Source: Leifsonia aquatica H1aii | GTDB taxonomy: Bacteria; Actinomycetota; Actinomycetes; Actinomycetales; Microbacteriaceae | Assembly (NCBI RefSeq): GCF_000633535.1 | Contig: NZ_AYMR01000009.1 | Coordinates: 558,001 to 622,000, forward strand | Direction: 5' to 3' | Length of the DNA stretch: 64,000 nucleotides | Shown: piece by piece, positions 11,180-21,741 of the stretch | Numbering within the stretch: position 1 is the stretch's first letter | Layout of the letters: every line of letters begins with the position of its first letter | Translations under genes and position numbers: made by a program | The notes under the pieces: generated by a model | What the model saw: only the letters and a program-made list of their open reading frames with translations | What the model was told of the DNA's origin: nothing | Databases searched by the model: none

Positions 11180-12727
11180 ATGACGGACCTGACCAGAATC
11201 AGCGCCGCCGCCCTGGCCGACCTGCTCACGGCGGGCGAGGTGTCGTCGGTCGAGGCGACCCGTGCCCACCTCGAGCGCATCGAGGCCGTCGATGCGGACG
11301 TGCACGCCTACCTGCACGTCGCGGGGGAGAAGGCCCTCCGCACCGCCGCCGAGATCGACGGCCGTCGTGCCGCAGGCGACGCCCTCGGGCCGCTGGCGGG
11401 TGTGCCCGTCGCGATCAAGGACGTGCTGGCGACGAACGACATGCCGTCGACCTCCGGATCGAAGATCCTCGAGGGCTGGTTGCCGCCGTACGACGCCACG
11501 GTCGTCCGCAAGCTGCGCGAGGCGGACCTGGTGCCGCTCGGCAAGACCAACATGGACGAGTTCGCGATGGGATCCTCCACCGAGCACTCGGCGTACGGCC
11601 CGACCCGCAACCCGTGGGACCTGGAGCGCATCCCCGGCGGCTCCGGCGGTGGATCGGCCGCGGCCGTTGCCGCGTTCGAGGCGCCGTTCGCGCTCGGATC
11701 CGACACCGGCGGATCGATCCGCCAGCCCGCGGCCGTCACGGGTTCGGTCGGCGTCAAGCCGACCTACGGCGGTGTGAGCCGCTACGGCGCGATCGCGCTG
11801 GCGAGCTCGCTGGACCAGGTCGGCCCGGTCTCGCGGACCGTGCTCGACGCGGGACTGCTGCACGACGTGATCGCCGGGCACGACCCGCTCGACTCGACCT
11901 CCCTCACCGACACCTGGCCGTCGATGGCCGCCGCTGCGCGGGCCGGCCTCGCGGAGGGCGCCCTGCGCGGCGTCCGCGTCGGCGTCATCAAGGAGATCGC
12001 CGGCGAGGGCTTCCAGGCCGGCGTGAAGCAGCGCTTCGACGAGGCCGTGGCCCTCCTGGAGGGCGCGGGAGCCGAGGTCGTGGAGGTCAGCGCGCCGAGC
12101 TTCGAGTACGCCGTCGCCGCCTACTACCTCATCCTCCCGGCCGAGGCGTCCAGCAACCTGGCCCGCTTCGACTCCGTGCGGTTCGGGCTCCGCGTCGACC
12201 CGCAGGACGGTCCCGTCACGGTCGAGCGCGTGATGGCCGCCACCCGCGACGCCGGCTTCGGGCCGGAGGTGAAGCGACGCATCATCCTCGGCACGTATGC
12301 GTTGAGCGCCGGCTACTACGACGCGTACTACGGCAGCGCCCAGAAGGTCCGCACTCTCATCCAGCGCGACTTCTCGGCCGCGTTCGAGAAGGTCGACGTG
12401 CTGGTCAGCCCCAGCGCGCCGACCACGGCGTTCAAGCTCGGCGAGAAGCTCGCCGATCCGATGGCGATGTACCTCAACGACATCACCACCATCCCGGCGA
12501 ACCTCGCCGGCGTGCCCGGCATGGGACTGCCCATCGGCCTCGCGCCGGAGGACGGCCTGCCGGTCGGCATGCAGCTGATGGCTCCGGCCCGCGCCGACGC
12601 CCGGCTGTACACCATCGGCGCCGCCCTGGAGCGGCTGCTGGAGGAGAAGTGGGGGCGCACCCTGCTGAGCCAGGCGCCGGACCTGGCCGCCACCGAGATG
12701 TTCGCGAGCGAAGAGGGAGCCGTCTGA
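11180..12727 (+). CDS. gatA: Glu-tRNA(Gln)/Asp-tRNA(Asn) amidotransferase subunit A
   Basis: A 515-residue amidase-signature subunit that frees ammonia from glutamine. The catalytic set is visible: K80 in VAIKDV, the serine in GGSGGGSA (153-160), and nucleophile S179 in [14 protein letters not shown] 11180 with GAGGAG six bases ahead is preferred; GTG 11174 in frame would overlap the gatC stop. Its stop overlaps the gatB start (TGATG). Confidence 0.97.
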   Translation: MTDLTRISAAALADLLTAGEVSSVEATRAHLERIEAVDADVHAYLHVAGEKALRTAAEIDGRRAAGDALGPLAGVPVAIKDVLATNDMPSTSGSKILEGWLPPYDATVVRKLREADLVPLGKTNMDEFAMGSSTEHSAYGPTRNPWDLERIPGGSGGGSAAAVAAFEAPFALGSDTGGSIRQPAAVTGSVGVKPTYGGVSRYGAIALASSLDQVGPVSRTVLDAGLLHDVIAGHDPLDSTSLTDTWPSMAAAARAGLAEGALRGVRVGVIKEIAGEGFQAGVKQRFDEAVALLEGAGAEVVEVSAPSFEYAVAAYYLILPAEASSNLARFDSVRFGLRVDPQDGPVTVERVMAATRDAGFGPEVKRRIILGTYALSAGYYDAYYGSAQKVRTLIQRDFSAAFEKVDVLVSPSAPTTAFKLGEKLADPMAMYLNDITTIPANLAGVPGMGLPIGLAPEDGLPVGMQLMAPARADARLYTIGAALERLLEEKWGRTLLSQAPDLAATEMFASEEGAV

Positions 12728-14226
12728 TGGCCGGAGCGGAACTGATGGACTTCGACAAGGCCCTCGAACTGTTCGAGCCGGTGCTCGGCTTCGAGGTGCA
12801 CGTCGAGCTGAACACCAAGACGAAGATGTTCTGCGGCTGCGCGAACGAGTTCGGCTCGGGCGCCAACACGAACACCTGTCCGACCTGTCTGGGTCTGCCC
12901 GGCGGACTGCCCCAGGTGAACGAGAAGGCGATCGAGTCGAGCATCCGCCTGGGCCTCGCCCTGGGCTGCGGCATCGCCGAGTCGAGCCGCTTCGCGCGCA
13001 AGAACTACTTCTACCCGGACACCGCGAAGAACTTCCAGACCTCGCAGTACGACGAGCCGATCGCCCACGACGGCTCGGTCACCATCGAGCTGGAGTCCGG
13101 CCGCGAGGTCACGGTGCTGATCGAGCGCGCGCACATGGAGGAGGACGCAGGCAAGCTGACGCACATCGGCGGCGCCACCGGGCGCATCCAGGGTGCGGAC
13201 TACTCGCTCGTGGACTACAACCGCGGCGGCGTGCCGCTCGTGGAGATCGTGACGCGGATGATCGAGGGCGCCGAGCACGACGCCCCCGAGATCGGGCGCA
13301 CCTACGTGCGCGCGATCCGCGACATCGTGAAGGCGCTGGGTGTGTCGAACGCGCGGATGGAGGAGGGCAACGTCCGCTGCGACGCGAACGTGTCCCTGCG
13401 CCGTCGCGGCTCCGACCAGCTCGGCACCCGCACCGAGACGAAGAACGTGAACTCGCTGCGCTCGGTCGAGCGCGCCGTGCGCTACGAGATCCAGCGGCAG
13501 GCCGCCATCCTCGACGCCGGCGGCACGATCACCCAGGAGACCCGCCACTGGCACGAGGACACCGGCACCACCAGCGCCGGCCGTCCGAAGAGCGACGCGG
13601 ACGACTACCGGTACTTCCCGGAGCCCGACCTGGTCCCGGTGGCGCCGAGCCGCGAGTGGGTCGAGGAGCTGCGCGGCACGCTGCCCGAGCAGCCGTCCGC
13701 GCGCCGCAAGCGCCTCGCCGCCGAGTGGGGCTTCACCGCCCTGGAGTTCCAGGACGTCGAGAACGCCGATCTGCTCGACGAGGTGGAGGCCACGGTCGCC
13801 GCCGGTGCGCCGGCCGCCGCGGCCCGCAAGTGGTGGACCGGTGAGATCGCCCGACTCGCGAACGCGTCGAACCTCCCCGCCGGCACGCTCGTGAGCCCGG
13901 CCCACGTGGCTGAGCTGGCCGCGCTGGTCGAGGCGGGCACGCTCACCGACCGGCTGGCCCGCCAGGTGCTGGAGGGCGTCGTCGCCGGCGAGGGTCGTCC
14001 GCAGGAGGTCGTGGACGCCCGCGGTCTCGCGGTCGTCTCGGACGACGGGGCGCTGATCGCCGCCATCGACGAGGCGCTGGCCGCCCAGCCCGACGTGCTG
14101 GCGAAGATCCGTGACGGCAAGGTGCAGGCCGCCGGCGCCGTCATCGGCGCGGTGATGAAGGCCATGAAGGGTCAGGCGGACGCCGCACGCGTCCGCGAGC
14201 TGGTCCTGGAGCGCGCCGCCCAGTAG
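12727..14226 (+). CDS. gatB: Glu-tRNA(Gln)/Asp-tRNA(Asn) amidotransferase subunit B
   Basis: A 499-residue subunit that binds tRNA and carries out the kinase and transamidase step. It shows the GatB signatures [17 protein letters not shown] and ARKNYFYPD near the N-terminus and a helical YqeY-like tail at the C-terminus. It is the last gene of gatCAB and is followed by a strong hairpin. Confidence 0.97.
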   Translation: MAGAELMDFDKALELFEPVLGFEVHVELNTKTKMFCGCANEFGSGANTNTCPTCLGLPGGLPQVNEKAIESSIRLGLALGCGIAESSRFARKNYFYPDTAKNFQTSQYDEPIAHDGSVTIELESGREVTVLIERAHMEEDAGKLTHIGGATGRIQGADYSLVDYNRGGVPLVEIVTRMIEGAEHDAPEIGRTYVRAIRDIVKALGVSNARMEEGNVRCDANVSLRRRGSDQLGTRTETKNVNSLRSVERAVRYEIQRQAAILDAGGTITQETRHWHEDTGTTSAGRPKSDADDYRYFPEPDLVPVAPSREWVEELRGTLPEQPSARRKRLAAEWGFTALEFQDVENADLLDEVEATVAAGAPAAAARKWWTGEIARLANASNLPAGTLVSPAHVAELAALVEAGTLTDRLARQVLEGVVAGEGRPQEVVDARGLAVVSDDGALIAAIDEALAAQPDVLAKIRDGKVQAAGAVIGAVMKAMKGQADAARVRELVLERAAQ

Positions 14227-14243
14227 TCGCCCGGACGATCTGT

Positions 14244-14285
14244 CACGACACGCCGTGCGAGCCTCCACTCGCACGGCGTGTCGTG
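14244..14285 (+). terminator. Terminator of gatCAB
   Basis: A perfect 18-base-pair stem (14244-14261 with 14268-14285) and a six-base loop begin 18 bases after the gatB stop. No T run follows, as is common in high-GC actinobacteria. The right arm lies only about 50 bases before the next gene. Confidence 0.85.
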
Positions 14286-14337
14286 TCAGGTGGATGCGCG
14301 CGTGGACAGCGCGGGCGCCGCGAGGCAGAGTAGATGC

Positions 14338-14895
14338 ATGGGCGTCTTCACTCTGGGCGGGTTGACCTCGGTCCCCGCCGCCTCCCGCACCGATCTGCTC
14401 GCGCCCGCCGCGCTCGACGCGCTCACCGCCCTCGGCTGGCTCGAGGAGGTCGGCGTGGTCGAGATCGACCCCGACGTCTCGGACACCGCGGCCACCCGTG
14501 ACGAGTTCGGGTTGGACGCCGCGACGCTCGCGAACTGCGTGGTCGTGGGCGGCAAGCGCGAAGGCGTCGAGCGGATCGCCGCGTGCGTCGTGCTCTCGAC
14601 GACCCGGGCCGACGTGAACAACGTCGTCAAGCGGTTCCTCGACGTGCGCAAGGCATCGTTCCTGCCGATGGACCGGGCGGTCGAGTTGACCGGGATGGAG
14701 TACGGCGGCATCACCCCGATCGGCCTGCCGGAGGCGTGGCCGGTGCTGGTCGACGGGCGCGTCGCGGAGGCGGAAGTGGTGATCGTGGGCTCCGGTGTCC
14801 GCCGCTCGAAGATACTCGTGCCGGGCCGTCTGCTGGCCGCGCTGCCGGGAGCGCAGGTCGTGGACGGACTGGGGCTGGAGATCCCCGCCGGATGA
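14338..14895 (+). CDS. YbaK/EbsC-family aminoacyl-tRNA deacylase-like protein
   Basis: A 185-residue protein with the YbaK/ProX fold. The block MEYGGITPIGLPEAWPV (about 121-137) matches the conserved GGI-P-GLP motif, and the NNVVKRF-like segment near 97 fits the substrate loop. It differs from the deacylase at the window's left edge, so the genome has two family members. It overlaps the next gene by four bases (ATGA). The tRNA specificity cannot be predicted. Confidence 0.82.
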   Translation: MGVFTLGGLTSVPAASRTDLLAPAALDALTALGWLEEVGVVEIDPDVSDTAATRDEFGLDAATLANCVVVGGKREGVERIAACVVLSTTRADVNNVVKRFLDVRKASFLPMDRAVELTGMEYGGITPIGLPEAWPVLVDGRVAEAEVVIVGSGVRRSKILVPGRLLAALPGAQVVDGLGLEIPAG

Positions 14896-15839
14896 CCCGC
14901 CTCCTCGCGCCCGTGCGCTCGCGGCTGATCGAGACGCTCGCGGGCCGGTCGGACGTGGTGCCGGAGTGGATCCTCGAGCTCGAGCACGGCGAGGACGAGG
15001 GCTTCTTCGGTCCCGGGAGCGCCGCGTGGGTCGTGCACGGCGGGATGCCCACGCTGGTGGCCGGCATCCGGGCACTGCTGCTGCAGGCGCTGCACCCCGG
15101 AGCGTTGGCCGGGGTGCGGGAGTTCTCCCGCTACCGCGAGGACCCGCTGGGTCGGTTGGCCGGGACCATCCGCTGGATCCACACGGTCAGCTACGGGAGC
15201 ACGGACCAGGCGATCGCCGGCTCCGAGTGGGTGCGGTCGCTGCACGCCCGGGTGGCGGGAACCTTCGTCGACGGGCACGGGGTGTCGCGCCCCTACTCGG
15301 CTGACGATCCGGAACTCGCCTCGTGGGTGCACCTGGCGTTCACGGACGCGTTCCTGACCGCGCACGAGCGCTGGGGAGGCGCGATTCCGGGAGGCGCGGA
15401 CGGCTACGTCCTGGAGTGGACGCGGGCCGCACGGCTGATGGGGGTGGAGGACCCGCCGACGACGGCCGCCGGGCTGCGCGCCGCGATCGCCGCCGTCACC
15501 GATGCGGGGGAGCTGCGCGGCGGGCCGGAGGTCGAGGAGATCGTGCACTTCATCCGCCGCCCGCCGCTGCCGCGCGTGCTGCGGCCGTCGTACCGGGTGC
15601 TGTTCCGCGCCGCGGTCTCGACGCTGCAGCCGCGGCACCGGGAGCTGCTCGGGCTCCGCGCGCCGTGGAGCGAGCGGTGGGTCGAGCGGCTCGTGCCCAT
15701 GGATCGCGTCGCCGCGGCGGTGCTCGCGGGGGCCGGAGCGCTGCTCGGCCCGCGCACGCAGGCGGAGCTGGCGGCACGGCGGCGGTTGGACCGGCTGGCG
15801 GAGCTGAGCGGACTGACAGAGGAGCAGAACCGCGCATAG
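14892..15839 (+). CDS. DUF2236 family oxygenase-like protein
   Basis: A 315-residue protein of the DUF2236 (MpaB-like/latex-clearing-related) family. The N-terminal half has GGMPTLVAGIRALLLQALHP with a conserved histidine, then WIHTVSYGS and WVHLAFTDAF with further histidines likely to bind haem, as in characterised members. It is translationally coupled to the YbaK-like gene. The substrate is unknown. Confidence 0.82.
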   Translation: MTRLLAPVRSRLIETLAGRSDVVPEWILELEHGEDEGFFGPGSAAWVVHGGMPTLVAGIRALLLQALHPGALAGVREFSRYREDPLGRLAGTIRWIHTVSYGSTDQAIAGSEWVRSLHARVAGTFVDGHGVSRPYSADDPELASWVHLAFTDAFLTAHERWGGAIPGGADGYVLEWTRAARLMGVEDPPTTAAGLRAAIAAVTDAGELRGGPEVEEIVHFIRRPPLPRVLRPSYRVLFRAAVSTLQPRHRELLGLRAPWSERWVERLVPMDRVAAAVLAGAGALLGPRTQAELAARRRLDRLAELSGLTEEQNRA

Positions 15840-15920
15840 CGGCGTTTCCGGCCCGATCGGCGTTACGCTGAGTCCTGCGCCCGCTCGGAGATGAGCGGAC
15901 CTCATGTTATGGAGGTGCTC

Positions 15921-17654
15921 ATGACCGCGACAGTTCCCTCGAAACCCGACGATGTCGAGTCCAAAGGTCTGAAGGACGGGGCGCTCGGACTGGTGTCCAG
16001 CGTCGTCGTCGGAGTCGCATCCACCGCCCCGGCCTACAGCCTGGCCGCGAGCCTCGGGTTCATCGTCGTCGGCGGCACGCTGGCCGCGGGGGTGAAGGCG
16101 CCGGGGATCGTGCTGTTGGCGTTCATCCCGATGTACCTGATCGCGGTGGCCTATCAGGAGCTCAACAAGGCCGAGCCCGACTGCGGCACCACCTTCACCT
16201 GGGCGACGCGCGCGTTCGGCCCGGTCACCGGATGGATGGGCGGCTGGGGGATCATCGTCGCCGACGTGATCGTCATGGCCAACCTGGCGCAGATCGCCGG
16301 GTCGTACTCCTTCACGTTCGTCGGCAGCTTCGGGCTGCCCGCCGTCTCGGCGCTGGCGACGAACGTGGTGGCGACGACCATCGCCGGCCTCATCTGGATC
16401 GCGCTCATGACCTGGATCTGCTACCGGGGCATCGAGATCTCCGCTCGTCTGCAGTACGTGCTGCTGGGCTTCGAGGTGGTCATCCTCATCTTCTTCGCCG
16501 TCTTCGCTCTGGTGCGGGTCTACACGGGCAACGCCGAGCCGTACTCGCTCATCCCGCAATGGGACTGGTTCAACCCGTTCACCCTCGACTTCGCCAAGAC
16601 GATCGCCCCCGCGATGCTCACCGCGATCTTCATCTACTGGGGCTGGGACACCGCGGTGTCGATCAACGAGGAGACCAAGGACCCGGGCAAGACCCCGGGC
16701 CGCGCCGCCGTCATCAGCACCCTGCTGCTGCTGGCCACCTACGCGGTCGTCACGGTGGCGACCGTCGCCTTCGCCGGGGTGGGGGAGAAGGGCATCGGAC
16801 TGGCGAACCCCGCGAACTCGGGCGACGTGTTCTCGGCGATCGGCCCGACGCTGTTCGGCGGGGGTGTTGTCGGGGGGATCCTGATGGCCCTGCTGGGGTT
16901 CTCGATCCTCACGTCGGCGTCGGCGTCGACCCAGACCACGATCCTCCCGACTGCGCGCACCGCGCTCTCGATGGCCGCGTACAAGGCCATCCCGACGCAG
17001 TTCGCCCGGATCCACCCGAAGTTCCTCACCCCGACCTGGGCGACCATCGGGATGGGTCTGGTCTCGGCGCTGTTCTACCTGATCTTCACCTTCATCAGCG
17101 CCACCCTGCTGACCGCCCTCATCGGCTCGATCGGCCTGATGATCGCGTTCTACTACGGTCTCACCGGGTTCGCCTGCGTCTGGTTCTACCGCAAGACGCT
17201 CTTCCGGTCGTTCCGGGACATCGTGATGCGCGGCCTCTTCCCGTTCGTCGGCGGCGTGATGCTGCTGGCCGTCTTCGTGTACGGACTGATCAGCTTCTCC
17301 GCGCCGGATTGGCTGACCGATGAGAACGGCAAGAACGTCACCATCTTCGGGATCGGCGCCGAGGCCGTGGTGGGCGTCGGCGGTCTGGTCATCGGGGCCG
17401 TGCTGATGCTGATCTGGTGGTGGCGCAAGCCCGACTACTTCCGCGGCGAGACCCTGCCGATGCGCTCCCACGCGCTCGTGCTCGCCCCGGCCGGCGTGCC
17501 CACCTTCGGGCTGCCCGACTCCACGCCGGCCCGCACCGTGATCGCACCGGACCGCTCGAACCTGCCCCCTGGGCAGATCCCGCTGAATGCTGAGACACTG
17601 GAGCCGGTCGAGTCGGCCGACGACCCGACGGCTCCACGAGAGGACGGCACGTGA
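15921..17654 (+). CDS. APC superfamily amino-acid permease
   Basis: A 577-residue inner-membrane transporter with about 12 hydrophobic segments and a hydrophilic C-terminal tail of some 70 residues. The first helix region (SSVVVGVASTAPAYSLAA) and the WGWDTAVSINEETKDP loop are typical of APC amino-acid or amine permeases. The ATG at 15921 has GGAGG five bases upstream; an in-frame ATG at 15891 lacks this. It overlaps the following thioesterase gene by four bases. The substrate is not evident. Confidence 0.88.
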   Translation: MTATVPSKPDDVESKGLKDGALGLVSSVVVGVASTAPAYSLAASLGFIVVGGTLAAGVKAPGIVLLAFIPMYLIAVAYQELNKAEPDCGTTFTWATRAFGPVTGWMGGWGIIVADVIVMANLAQIAGSYSFTFVGSFGLPAVSALATNVVATTIAGLIWIALMTWICYRGIEISARLQYVLLGFEVVILIFFAVFALVRVYTGNAEPYSLIPQWDWFNPFTLDFAKTIAPAMLTAIFIYWGWDTAVSINEETKDPGKTPGRAAVISTLLLLATYAVVTVATVAFAGVGEKGIGLANPANSGDVFSAIGPTLFGGGVVGGILMALLGFSILTSASASTQTTILPTARTALSMAAYKAIPTQFARIHPKFLTPTWATIGMGLVSALFYLIFTFISATLLTALIGSIGLMIAFYYGLTGFACVWFYRKTLFRSFRDIVMRGLFPFVGGVMLLAVFVYGLISFSAPDWLTDENGKNVTIFGIGAEAVVGVGGLVIGAVLMLIWWWRKPDYFRGETLPMRSHALVLAPAGVPTFGLPDSTPARTVIAPDRSNLPPGQIPLNAETLEPVESADDPTAPREDGT

Positions 17655-18142
17655 CGGAACGCCAGCGCATCGTCGAATGGGAGGACCCGGCGCCGGGAGT
17701 GGCGGTGATGCCCACCCTGAGCGGCCTCGACTACCTGAGGGCCATGATCGATGGAGTGCTCCCGCCGCCTCCCATCGCGCGCCTCATGGACATGACGCTC
17801 GTCGATGCGGGGCCGGGCACGGCGACGTTCGTCTGCGAGCCGGACGAGTCTCACTACAACCCGATCGGCACGGTGCACGGCGGCCTGGTCTGCACGCTGC
17901 TGGACTCGGTGCTCGGCTGCGCGGTGCAGACCACGCTGCCGCAGGGGCAGGGCTACACCTCGATCGAGATCAAGGTGAACTACCTGCGCCCGGTGCTGGC
18001 GGACTCCGGTCCGCTGACCTGCGTCGGCACCGTCACCAAGCCGGGCAACCGGGTGGCGTTCGCCGACGGGGTCGTGACGGACGCCTCCGGCAAGGTCGTG
18101 GCGACCGCGACCGGGTCGTTGCTGGTGTTCCCGATCGGCTGA
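17651..18142 (+). CDS. PaaI-family hotdog thioesterase
   Basis: A 163-residue single hotdog domain. The helix motif HGGLVCTLLDSVLG (about 76-89) and IEIKVNYLRPV define the PaaI group that hydrolyses acyl- or aryl-CoA. The GTG start at 17651 overlaps the permease stop (GTGA). Its neighbour on the opposite strand is an acyl-CoA synthetase, which fits CoA-ester turnover. Confidence 0.87.
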   Translation: MTERQRIVEWEDPAPGVAVMPTLSGLDYLRAMIDGVLPPPPIARLMDMTLVDAGPGTATFVCEPDESHYNPIGTVHGGLVCTLLDSVLGCAVQTTLPQGQGYTSIEIKVNYLRPVLADSGPLTCVGTVTKPGNRVAFADGVVTDASGKVVATATGSLLVFPIG

Positions 18143-18147
18143 GGACG

Positions 18148-19833
18148 TCAGCGGTCCAGCAGCTGGTCGCGCACCTTGCGCCGGATCACCTTGCCGACGA
18201 TGGAGCGCGGGAGGTCGTCGACCTGGACGACGGACTTCGGCACTTTGTAGGCGGTGAGGGTGTCGCGGGCGTACGCGCGGATGGCGGCCTCGTCGAACGA
18301 CGTCCCCGGCTGCATGACCACGGCCGCCACGACCTTCTCGCCGCTGTGGGCGTCCGGGAGGCCGACCACGGCCACGTCGGCGACGCCCTCGAAGGAGCGC
18401 AGGGCGTCCTCCACCTCGGTCGGCGCGATGTTGAAGCCGCCGGAGATGATCAGCTCCCTGATCCGGTCCACGATGCGGACGAAACCGTCCTCGTCCATGG
18501 TCGCGATGTCGCCGGTGCGGAACCACCCGTCGGCGGCGAACACCTTGGCGCTCTCGTCCGGCTTGCGCCAGTAACCCGAGAACACCTGCGGCCCGCGGGC
18601 GAGCAGCTCGCCCTCCTCGCCGAACGCGCGGTCGACCTCGGGGTCGTCGGGGTCGGCGATCCGCAGCTCGGTGCTGGAGAGGGGGAGGCCGACGGTGCCG
18701 GCCTTGCGCCCGTCGCTCACGGGGTTGGCCATGAGGACCGGCGAGCACTCGGAGAGTCCGTAGCCCTCGACGAGGTAGCCACCGGTGCGCTGCTCCCATT
18801 CGCCCACGACGTCCTGGGGGAGCGCCATGGCGCCGGAGATGGCGATGTCGATGCCCGCCAGGGAGACAGTGCGCTTGTCCGCCGCCTGCACCAGGCGGTC
18901 GTAGATCGGGGGCACGGCCGGAAGGAAGGTGGCCGGGCGCTTCTTGACCACGTCGAGCACCAGCTCCGGGTCGAACTTGGGGAAGAGCACCAAGCGCGCG
19001 CCCATGCTCATCGCGAACGTGAGGCAGAGGGTGAGGCCGTACGCGTGGAACAGCGGGAGCACGGCGTACACCACGGACGTGCCGCGCTCGACCGCGGGCA
19101 CCCACGCCCGTGCCTGCGCCGCGTTCACCGTGAGGTTGGCGTGCGAGAGCATCGCCCCCTTCGGCAGCCCGGTGGTGCCGCTCGTGTACTGGATGAGCGC
19201 AAGGTCGTCCGCCTGCGGCCGGGGCGAGGACGCCTTCAGCCGGCGCCCGGAGACGAGCTGCTCCCAGGTCACGGTGCCGGAGACCTTCGTGGTCAGTGCC
19301 TCGCGGGCCTCCCTGGCCTTCCGGATCGGCAGGCGCAGCGCGAACCGCTTGCCGGCCGGCATCGCGGTCGTCATGTCGACCGAGATGACGGTGGTGACGC
19401 CGAGGTCGGCGGGGAGGTCCTGAACGGTCGCGGCCACCTTGTCCCAGACGATGGCGACGGTCGCGCCGTGGTCTTCGAACTGGTGTCGCAGCTCACGCGG
19501 CGTGTAGAGCGGGTTGTGCTCGATCACGATCGCGCCCAGGCGCAGGGCCGCATAGAACGCGACGACGTGCTGCGGGCAGTTGGGCAGCACCAGCGCCACG
19601 CGGTCGCCCTTGCGGACGCCCCGCTTGCGGAGGCCCTCGGCGGCACGGGCGATCTGCTCGCCGAGCTCCGCGTACGTCGTGGTCGCACCGAAGAACTCGA
19701 GCGCCACATGGCTGCCGTAGGTCTTCACGGACTCGTCGATCAGGTGGGCGAGGGAGCCGGCGGGGACGTCGACGTCGGCCGGGACGCCCGGTGCGTAGCT
19801 CGCGATCCAGGGGCGTTCGCTGTAGATGCTCAC
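18148..19833 (-). CDS. Long-chain acyl-CoA synthetase (AMP-binding)
   Basis: A 561-residue adenylate-forming ligase. The AMP-binding motif YTSGTTGLPKGAM lies near residue 215, the GYGLSECSP motif near 355, WFRTGD near 432, and the C-terminal lysine motif GKVIRRKVR close to the end. It activates fatty acids as CoA thioesters. It is convergent with the thioesterase gene; the stops are only five bases apart. It is FadD-like, but chain-length preference is unknown. Confidence 0.9.
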   Translation of the reverse strand: MSIYSERPWIASYAPGVPADVDVPAGSLAHLIDESVKTYGSHVALEFFGATTTYAELGEQIARAAEGLRKRGVRKGDRVALVLPNCPQHVVAFYAALRLGAIVIEHNPLYTPRELRHQFEDHGATVAIVWDKVAATVQDLPADLGVTTVISVDMTTAMPAGKRFALRLPIRKAREAREALTTKVSGTVTWEQLVSGRRLKASSPRPQADDLALIQYTSGTTGLPKGAMLSHANLTVNAAQARAWVPAVERGTSVVYAVLPLFHAYGLTLCLTFAMSMGARLVLFPKFDPELVLDVVKKRPATFLPAVPPIYDRLVQAADKRTVSLAGIDIAISGAMALPQDVVGEWEQRTGGYLVEGYGLSECSPVLMANPVSDGRKAGTVGLPLSSTELRIADPDDPEVDRAFGEEGELLARGPQVFSGYWRKPDESAKVFAADGWFRTGDIATMDEDGFVRIVDRIRELIISGGFNIAPTEVEDALRSFEGVADVAVVGLPDAHSGEKVVAAVVMQPGTSFDEAAIRAYARDTLTAYKVPKSVVQVDDLPRSIVGKVIRRKVRDQLLDR

Positions 19834-19843
19834 GCGCGCAAGC

Positions 19844-20509
19844 CTACGCGGGAGCGGCGAGAGCCCGCACGGCCTGCTCGATCGGGGTGTCGCCGGCGAC
19901 GACCTCCCATGTCTTCCCGATGCTGCCCGGCTCGCCCAGGCAGGCGGCGATCAGACGGGCGACGTCCTCGCGCGGGATGGAGCCGCGCTCGACCGACGCG
20001 CCCAGGGTCACACCGCCCGTGCCCTCGTCGAAAGTGAGCGCGCCCGGGCGCAGGATGGTCCAGTCCAGCCCGGACTGCCGCAGGGCGGTGTCGGCGTCCC
20101 GTTTGGCCTCCACATAGGCACGCCAGTCGGGCGTCGCGTCGACGGCGACGGGGGAGTCGACACCCCACGCGGAGACCTGGACGAAGCGCCGGATGCCGGC
20201 GGCGGTGGCGGCCTCGGCCGACTTCACCGATCCGGCGAAATCGACGGTCCGTTTGCGGTCCACGCCCGAGCCGCCGCCCGCGCCTGCGGCGAAGACGACC
20301 GCGTCGCACCCGGCGAAGGCCGCCGCGAGAGCGTCGGAGTCCGCATACTCGATGTCGAGGAGCACGCCCTCCCCGCCCAGGCGGTAGACGTCCTCGGCGT
20401 GCTCGTCGTTGCGCACGACGCCGACGAAGTCGTCCCCCTGGTCGTAGAGGACCCGCATGAGCTGCTGGGCGACTTTTCCGTGGGCACCGACGATCGCTAC
20501 TCGAGACAT
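19844..20509 (-). CDS. NAD(P)-binding Rossmann-fold protein (atypical SDR)
   Basis: A 221-residue protein starting MSRVAIVGAHGKVAQQL, with the GxxGxxA-type nucleotide-binding loop in the first 15 residues. The LRPGALTFDEGTG stretch near 150 is typical of YwnB/SDR_a5-like atypical short-chain dehydrogenases. The ATG at 20509 is preferred to an upstream in-frame start because it places the Rossmann motif at the usual position. It sits 11 bases from the synthetase start and may be co-transcribed. The substrate is unknown. Confidence 0.82.
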   Translation of the reverse strand: MSRVAIVGAHGKVAQQLMRVLYDQGDDFVGVVRNDEHAEDVYRLGGEGVLLDIEYADSDALAAAFAGCDAVVFAAGAGGGSGVDRKRTVDFAGSVKSAEAATAAGIRRFVQVSAWGVDSPVAVDATPDWRAYVEAKRDADTALRQSGLDWTILRPGALTFDEGTGGVTLGASVERGSIPREDVARLIAACLGEPGSIGKTWEVVAGDTPIEQAVRALAAPA

Positions 20510-20595
20510 GTCTCCATCTTGCTCCCTCTCGGGGTGGGTGCGCTCACGGCGAACGTACACAGACATCCGGCGTGTTCTTTGTTAGCGTCGGCACC

Positions 20596-20901
20596 ATGTC
20601 GGCCGTCCTGGAGCTCCTCGCGCATCTCGTCGCGTCCGCTCTGGGCACGGCCTGGAGCGCGAGCTCACCGGGCGGCCTCCTCGCCGCCGCCGGCGTGGCC
20701 GGTGCGGTCGGCCTGATCGCCGCCGTCGCCGTCGCCTCGGTGCGCTCGGTCGCCGCCCTCGCGGCCTCGTTGCGCGAACGCGCGGTCTGGTCGCGCCCCG
20801 CCGAGCCCGATGTCGACGGGCTCGCCGAGAGCCAGTCCCACCCCGACACCGACGGGCGCCCGCGCCCGCGAGCGCCGGGATCCCCGCTGCCGGCCGCGTA
20901 G
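20596..20901 (+). CDS. Small membrane protein (DUF6412-like) upstream of a YidC paralogue
   Basis: A 101-residue protein with two hydrophobic stretches (about 3-22 and 27-46) and a Pro/Arg-rich tail. The ATG at 20596 lies seven bases after TAGCGT, a leaderless start. It is 66 bases ahead of a YidC/Oxa1 gene, and this pairing is seen in actinobacteria. Function is unknown; it may be a partner of the insertase. Confidence 0.65.
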   Translation: MSAVLELLAHLVASALGTAWSASSPGGLLAAAGVAGAVGLIAAVAVASVRSVAALAASLRERAVWSRPAEPDVDGLAESQSHPDTDGRPRPRAPGSPLPAA

Positions 20902-20967
20902 CCGGGGCGTTCGCCCTGCGCACGGCCAGACGACTCCACGTCCGTCCGACAGCAGGGAAACACACTC

Positions 20968-21741
20968 ATGGACCTCTTCTCCTGGCCGCCCATCGCGGCC
21001 GTCCTCGACGCGGCCTACCGCCTCGTCACCGGCCTCTCCGCCGCGATCGAGCCGCTCGCCGGCACCGCGGCGGGCGTCGTCGCGATCATCGTGCTCACGA
21101 TGCTCGTGCGCGCCGTCCTCCTCCCCGTCGGCATCAGCCAGGTGCGCGCCGAGTTCACCCGTCGCCGGCTCGCCCCGCAGCTGGCCGACCTGCAGAAGAA
21201 GCACGGCGCGAATCGCGAACGGCTCGCGGAGGCGACGATCGAGCTCTATCGACGCGAGCGCACCTCGCCGTTCGCCGGGATGCTGCCGCTGCTCGCGCAG
21301 ATCCCCGTCATCTCGCTCGTGTACGCCGTCTTCACCCACCCGATGATCGCCGGCCACGCCAACGACCTGCTCGGTGAGCGGACGTTCGGGGCGCCCCTCG
21401 GCACCAGCTTCGTGGGACTGACCGGAGCGGGCCCGGTCTGGCCGGCCATCGCGGTCTACCTGACCGTTCTGGCGCTGATCGCGGTCGTGACGACGGTCTC
21501 GCGCCGGGTGCTCGCGCTGCCGCAGCCGGAGGGCGCCGCCACACCGACCGGCATGCTGCGCGCGCTGTCGTTCCTGCCGTACGTGACCGTGGTGTTCGCC
21601 GCCTTCGTCCCGTTGGCGGCCGCCGTCTACATCCTCACCACGACCACCTGGACGGTGGCGGAGCGCTGGCTGCTGCGCCGTCTGCTCGATCCGGCGCGCA
21701 AGCGCCCGCAGGGAAGGACGACACCGTCGATCTCGCACTGA
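20968..21741 (+). CDS. YidC/Oxa1-family membrane protein insertase (accessory paralogue)
   Basis: A 257-residue protein with about five membrane helices. It has the Oxa1 core: VLTMLVRAVLLPVGISQ with the conserved arginine in the first core helix, a cytoplasmic hairpin rich in charged residues (about 65-95), and QIPVISLVYAVF. It is shorter than typical YidC and has no lipoprotein signal. The oriC-linked yidC is expected elsewhere, so this is probably a specialised second copy. Confidence 0.85.
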   Translation: MDLFSWPPIAAVLDAAYRLVTGLSAAIEPLAGTAAGVVAIIVLTMLVRAVLLPVGISQVRAEFTRRRLAPQLADLQKKHGANRERLAEATIELYRRERTSPFAGMLPLLAQIPVISLVYAVFTHPMIAGHANDLLGERTFGAPLGTSFVGLTGAGPVWPAIAVYLTVLALIAVVTTVSRRVLALPQPEGAATPTGMLRALSFLPYVTVVFAAFVPLAAAVYILTTTTWTVAERWLLRRLLDPARKRPQGRTTPSISH